A stretch of DNA of 7,323 bases, from assembly GCA_964580655.1 (NCBI GenBank), contig CAZOMR010000175.1, positions 1 to 7,323 on the forward strand, given 5' to 3'. Under the pieces are notes generated by a model. That model saw only the letters and a program-made list of their open reading frames with translations, was not told the DNA's origin and ran no database searches. The translations under genes and the position numbers were made by a program. Numbering within the stretch: the first letter of the stretch is position 1; every line of letters begins with the position of its first letter. Source of the stretch: CAZOMR01 sp964580655 (lineage in GTDB: Bacteria; RBG-13-61-14; CAZOMR01). Shown here one piece after another: positions 5,439 to 7,323 of the stretch.

Positions 5439-7025
5439 TTAATCAATCAGACCGAACTTGAGCCATGTCCAGATGCTGATGAGGATGAGTGCGACAGCGA
5501 GGATGCGGTAGTCGCGATACCAGGGCAGGGGCGACCGGCCGGTTGCCCCTACGGGCTCGCGTCTCTGCCACCAGAGCGTGGTCTGGTAAAGGAGGGATTC
5601 CGCGGGAGCCCGTGTCAGCCTGCTTGCGAGGATGTAAGCCAGGCCGGAGAGGGCTGTGGTTATGCCGATGCGGTGGAGAAAGTTGATGGCGTGGGTAAAA
5701 GGAATTGCATCCATTATCCAGGCCGCGGGAATACCGACAGCAAAGCCAGCAACCGCTCCGGATAGATTTCCACGGCGTGAGATAATCCCGCCCATGAATG
5801 CGACCACTATGGGGCCGACAAAGTAGCCGTATTTTTCCTGCAAGGCCACGTATATGGATTCCGCGTTCGCGTAAATCCCGACAAGCGCCAGGCCCAGGGC
5901 CATCACGACCACTCCAGCTATCCTGCCCACAAAAAGAGCCTCCCGGGTTGAGGCCTGCTTCCGTATGAATTTCTGGTAAAAGTCATGCGTGAAAAGCGTG
6001 GCCGCGGAATTAAGGATGGAATCTATCGTGCTCATCAAGGCCGCGAACAGGGTTGCGACCACTATGCCGCGCACACCGGCGGGAATCAGGTCCATGACCA
6101 GCCGCGGGTAAACCATGTCCGCACGCTCCAGCCCGGGATATAAAATAATGCCGCACATGCCCGGCACAAGAGCGAGAAAAGGAATAAGGAACTTGAGAAT
6201 CCCGGCGAACAGAACCCCCTTACGGGCCTGCTCAATGTCCCGGCCCCCGAGCACCCTCTGCATGATGCTCTGGTTCGTGGTCCAGTACCATATCTGGAGG
6301 ATAAAGATTCCAAACAGGATTCCGGTCCAGGGAAGATCGGGATCACTCGCGGGCCTGAACGCGTCAAATAGTATGGGATCAAGCTGGGCTCGCAGTCCTG
6401 ACCATCCTCCCACCGCTGGATGGTAAAGAGCCTTGAGGCTCACCCAGACCCCGCCGACTATGATGAGGATGCTCTGGATGAAATCGGTATAGACCACTGC
6501 GCGTAGTCCGCCGGTGATGGTGTAGAGTGTGGTGAATGCCGCGATCCCGATAATCAGGGCCCAGCGGTTCACCGCGATCAACTCCGAGAGCAAGATCGAG
6601 CTGGTGAGAAGAACCACCGGTATATCCACAAGCACATAGATGAACAGGCTGATCCCTGAGTAGAAGACCTGCATGGAATCACCGTAGCGCCGGGACAGGA
6701 ACTCTGGCATGGTGAAGATGCCCGAAGCCATGTAAAACCTGAGCAGGAAGAAGGCAAGGAGCAACATGCTGGCCATAGTGAACCACTGGTAATGTGCGAA
6801 TAGCATTCCATAGAGGTATCCGGAACCGGCCACCGCGATGAAGGCCATGCTTGACATGTCCGTGGCAAAAAGCGAGAACGCGATGAAGGGCCAGCGCAAA
6901 GTCCTTCCTGCTAGAAACAGGTCGGAGGCACTCCGGTTGCGGCGCGTCAAGGATAAACCGATAAAAAGCACAATGAATAGATAGAAACCCAGGAGAAACA
7001 GATCAAGATTTGTTAGCTTGATCAT
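5439..7025 (-). CDS. Sodium:solute symporter (SSS family), SGLT-like sugar transporter
   Basis: A 528-aa polytopic inner-membrane protein with roughly 13-14 hydrophobic spans, the normal size for the family. Signature features are ITGGLRAVVYTDFIQS (170-185), WYWTTNQSIMQR (246-257) and STIDSILNSAATLFTHDFY (332-350). N251 and Q252, K278 in the following helix (GILKFLIPFLALVPG), and S332/T333 at the expected sodium site align with conserved positions of SGLT-type members such as Vibrio vSGLT, so a sugar or sugar-like substrate is likely; which one cannot be told. The start at 7025 has AAGGGA (minus strand, 7039 to 7034) 8 nt upstream. The gene converges on the degenerate oxidoreductase with one base between the two stop codons, and no terminator is visible. 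An unusual palindrome-encoded insert sits in the C-terminal loop (residues about 493-499). Confidence 0.93.
   Translation of the reverse strand: MIKLTNLDLFLLGFYLFIVLFIGLSLTRRNRSASDLFLAGRTLRWPFIAFSLFATDMSSMAFIAVAGSGYLYGMLFAHYQWFTMASMLLLAFFLLRFYMASGIFTMPEFLSRRYGDSMQVFYSGISLFIYVLVDIPVVLLTSSILLSELIAVNRWALIIGIAAFTTLYTITGGLRAVVYTDFIQSILIIVGGVWVSLKALYHPAVGGWSGLRAQLDPILFDAFRPASDPDLPWTGILFGIFILQIWYWTTNQSIMQRVLGGRDIEQARKGVLFAGILKFLIPFLALVPGMCGIILYPGLERADMVYPRLVMDLIPAGVRGIVVATLFAALMSTIDSILNSAATLFTHDFYQKFIRKQASTREALFVGRIAGVVVMALGLALVGIYANAESIYVALQEKYGYFVGPIVVAFMGGIISRRGNLSGAVAGFAVGIPAAWIMDAIPFTHAINFLHRIGITTALSGLAYILASRLTRAPAESLLYQTTLWWQRREPVGATGRSPLPWYRDYRILAVALILISIWTWLKFGLID
5528..5549. repeat. REP-like palindrome inside the symporter coding sequence
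   Basis: The arms GGGGCGACCGG (5528-5538) and CCGGTTGCCCC (5539-5549) form a 22-nt inverted repeat with 10 of 11 Watson-Crick pairs and one G-T (5533/5544). On the minus strand it encodes GATGRSP (493-499) of the symporter. From memory, GGGGCGACCGGCC-type palindromes followed by CTACGGG are abundant dispersed intergenic repeats, so this copy seems to have landed in frame in a tolerant loop. Confidence 0.6.
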
Positions 7026-7088
7026 AGGCCGTATCCCTTATTCCCTTCCAGAGCGATAAAGCAAGGTGACCCGCTGAAAAAATTTCTT

Positions 7089-7115
7089 TTGACATTAATC
7101 TGGATATATTATAAG
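7089..7115 (+). promoter_or_regulatory. Candidate sigma70-type promoter with perfect -35 box
   Basis: TTGACA (7089-7094) is a perfect -35 element. The best -10 candidates are TATAAG (7110-7115, 15-bp spacer) and TAAGAA (7112-7117, 17-bp spacer), in a strongly AT-rich stretch. Either puts the transcription start at about 7122-7125, at or just before the ATG at 7126. It lies in the gap between the symporter and the small exported peptide and is directed rightward, to the peptide. Confidence 0.5.
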
Positions 7116-7125
7116 AATAAAGAGG

Positions 7126-7290
7126 ATGGATATAAAGAGATATATTAAAGCGTTTATCTCTTTTATGGCTATTGTCGCCCTGCTCAGCGTGTATGCTGGG
7201 ATAATAGCTGACGAGCCGCTTCATTGTCTCATACCGGACCCGGACTGCGCCACCTGCCAGGCGATCAACGGTGTGCGACATAAATGGTGA
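7126..7290 (+). CDS. Small exported or membrane-anchored peptide with three cysteines
   Basis: A 54-aa ORF from ATG (7126) to TGA (7288-7290). Residues 1-7 are basic (MDIKRYI), 8-29 are hydrophobic (AFISFMAIVALLSVYAGIIA), and the tail is short and polar with C34, C41 and C44 (a CxxC at 41-44). This is the shape of a signal peptide or single membrane anchor followed by a tiny extracytoplasmic domain; possible cleavage is near the Ala before DEP (28/29). There is no SD at normal spacing: AGAGG (7121-7125) touches the ATG. With the promoter placed at 7089-7115, the mRNA would be almost leaderless, which would explain this. An internal ATG (7165) is the only other start and would break the signal sequence. 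I do not recognise the family. It could be a metal-binding or redox peptide, or a chance ORF. Confidence 0.5.
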   Translation: MDIKRYIKAFISFMAIVALLSVYAGIIADEPLHCLIPDPDCATCQAINGVRHKW

Positions 7291-7323
7291 CTTTTTTCAT
7301 TCTCGGCCGTAGAGGCTCTGCTT
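7291..7323. other. Window edge, no feature
   Basis: The remaining 33 bases start with CTTTTTTC directly after the stop of the small peptide. There is no stem before the T-run strong enough to call a terminator, and the window ends before any further gene can be judged. Confidence 0.5.

Noticed and set aside
7105..7110. TATATT as the -10 box with TTGACA at 7089
   Set aside because: The spacer would be only 10 bp; TATAAG or TAAGAA give usable spacing.
7003..7281. Open frame of 92 codons on the minus strand at the right end
   Set aside because: It overlaps the symporter start and is antisense to the small peptide; it lacks an SD and recognisable features.

Overview
The window looks like a stretch of a free-living bacterial chromosome (SD-led genes, sigma70-like promoter candidates) with a carbohydrate-handling theme. 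The genes are moderately GC-rich, while the left end (1-634) and the 7026-7125 gap are AT-rich. I cannot name the organism. The cytoplasmic Gfo/Idh/MocA enzymes, the SGLT-type symporter and the intergenic repeats would fit many environmental heterotrophs, including Desulfobacterota-like, planctomycete-like and candidate-phylum bacteria.

Left end (1-634): no convincing intact gene. It is a patchwork of short repeats: a perfect GC-rich hairpin (28-48), a tandem 9-mer (146-163), a dense cluster of seven GAGAC/GTCTC sites (about 181-336) that includes a 130-bp segment with perfect TG...CA inverted ends, a REP-like segment (487-513) and another degenerate 9-mer array (581-607). A doubtful 60-codon ORF (250-432) overlaps the GAGAC cluster and may carry the 3' remnant of a lost gene.

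Centre (635-5437): a 783-aa six-hairpin glycosidase-like protein on the minus strand is divergent from a three-gene plus-strand group. That group is an intact Gfo/Idh/MocA oxidoreductase (3088-4143), an unrecognised 88-aa protein (4177-4443), and a second Gfo/Idh/MocA protein (4445-5437) separated from the 88-aa gene by one base. The second oxidoreductase is a clear paralogue of the first but lacks the catalytic lysine and histidine, so it looks like a pseudoenzyme or partner subunit.

Right end (5439-7323): a 528-aa SSS/SGLT-type sodium:sugar symporter runs convergently, its stop one base from the stop of the second oxidoreductase. A REP-like palindrome is embedded in frame in its C-terminal cytoplasmic loop. 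Divergent from it is a 54-codon ORF for a small exported or membrane peptide with three cysteines, preceded by a perfect TTGACA box and probably read from a nearly leaderless mRNA.

Working model (inference): the symporter imports a sugar or sugar derivative, the glycosidase releases monosaccharide from an oligosaccharide, and the intact oxidoreductase, perhaps with its degenerate partner and the 88-aa protein, performs NAD(P)-dependent redox chemistry on the product. No regulator gene is visible in the window.
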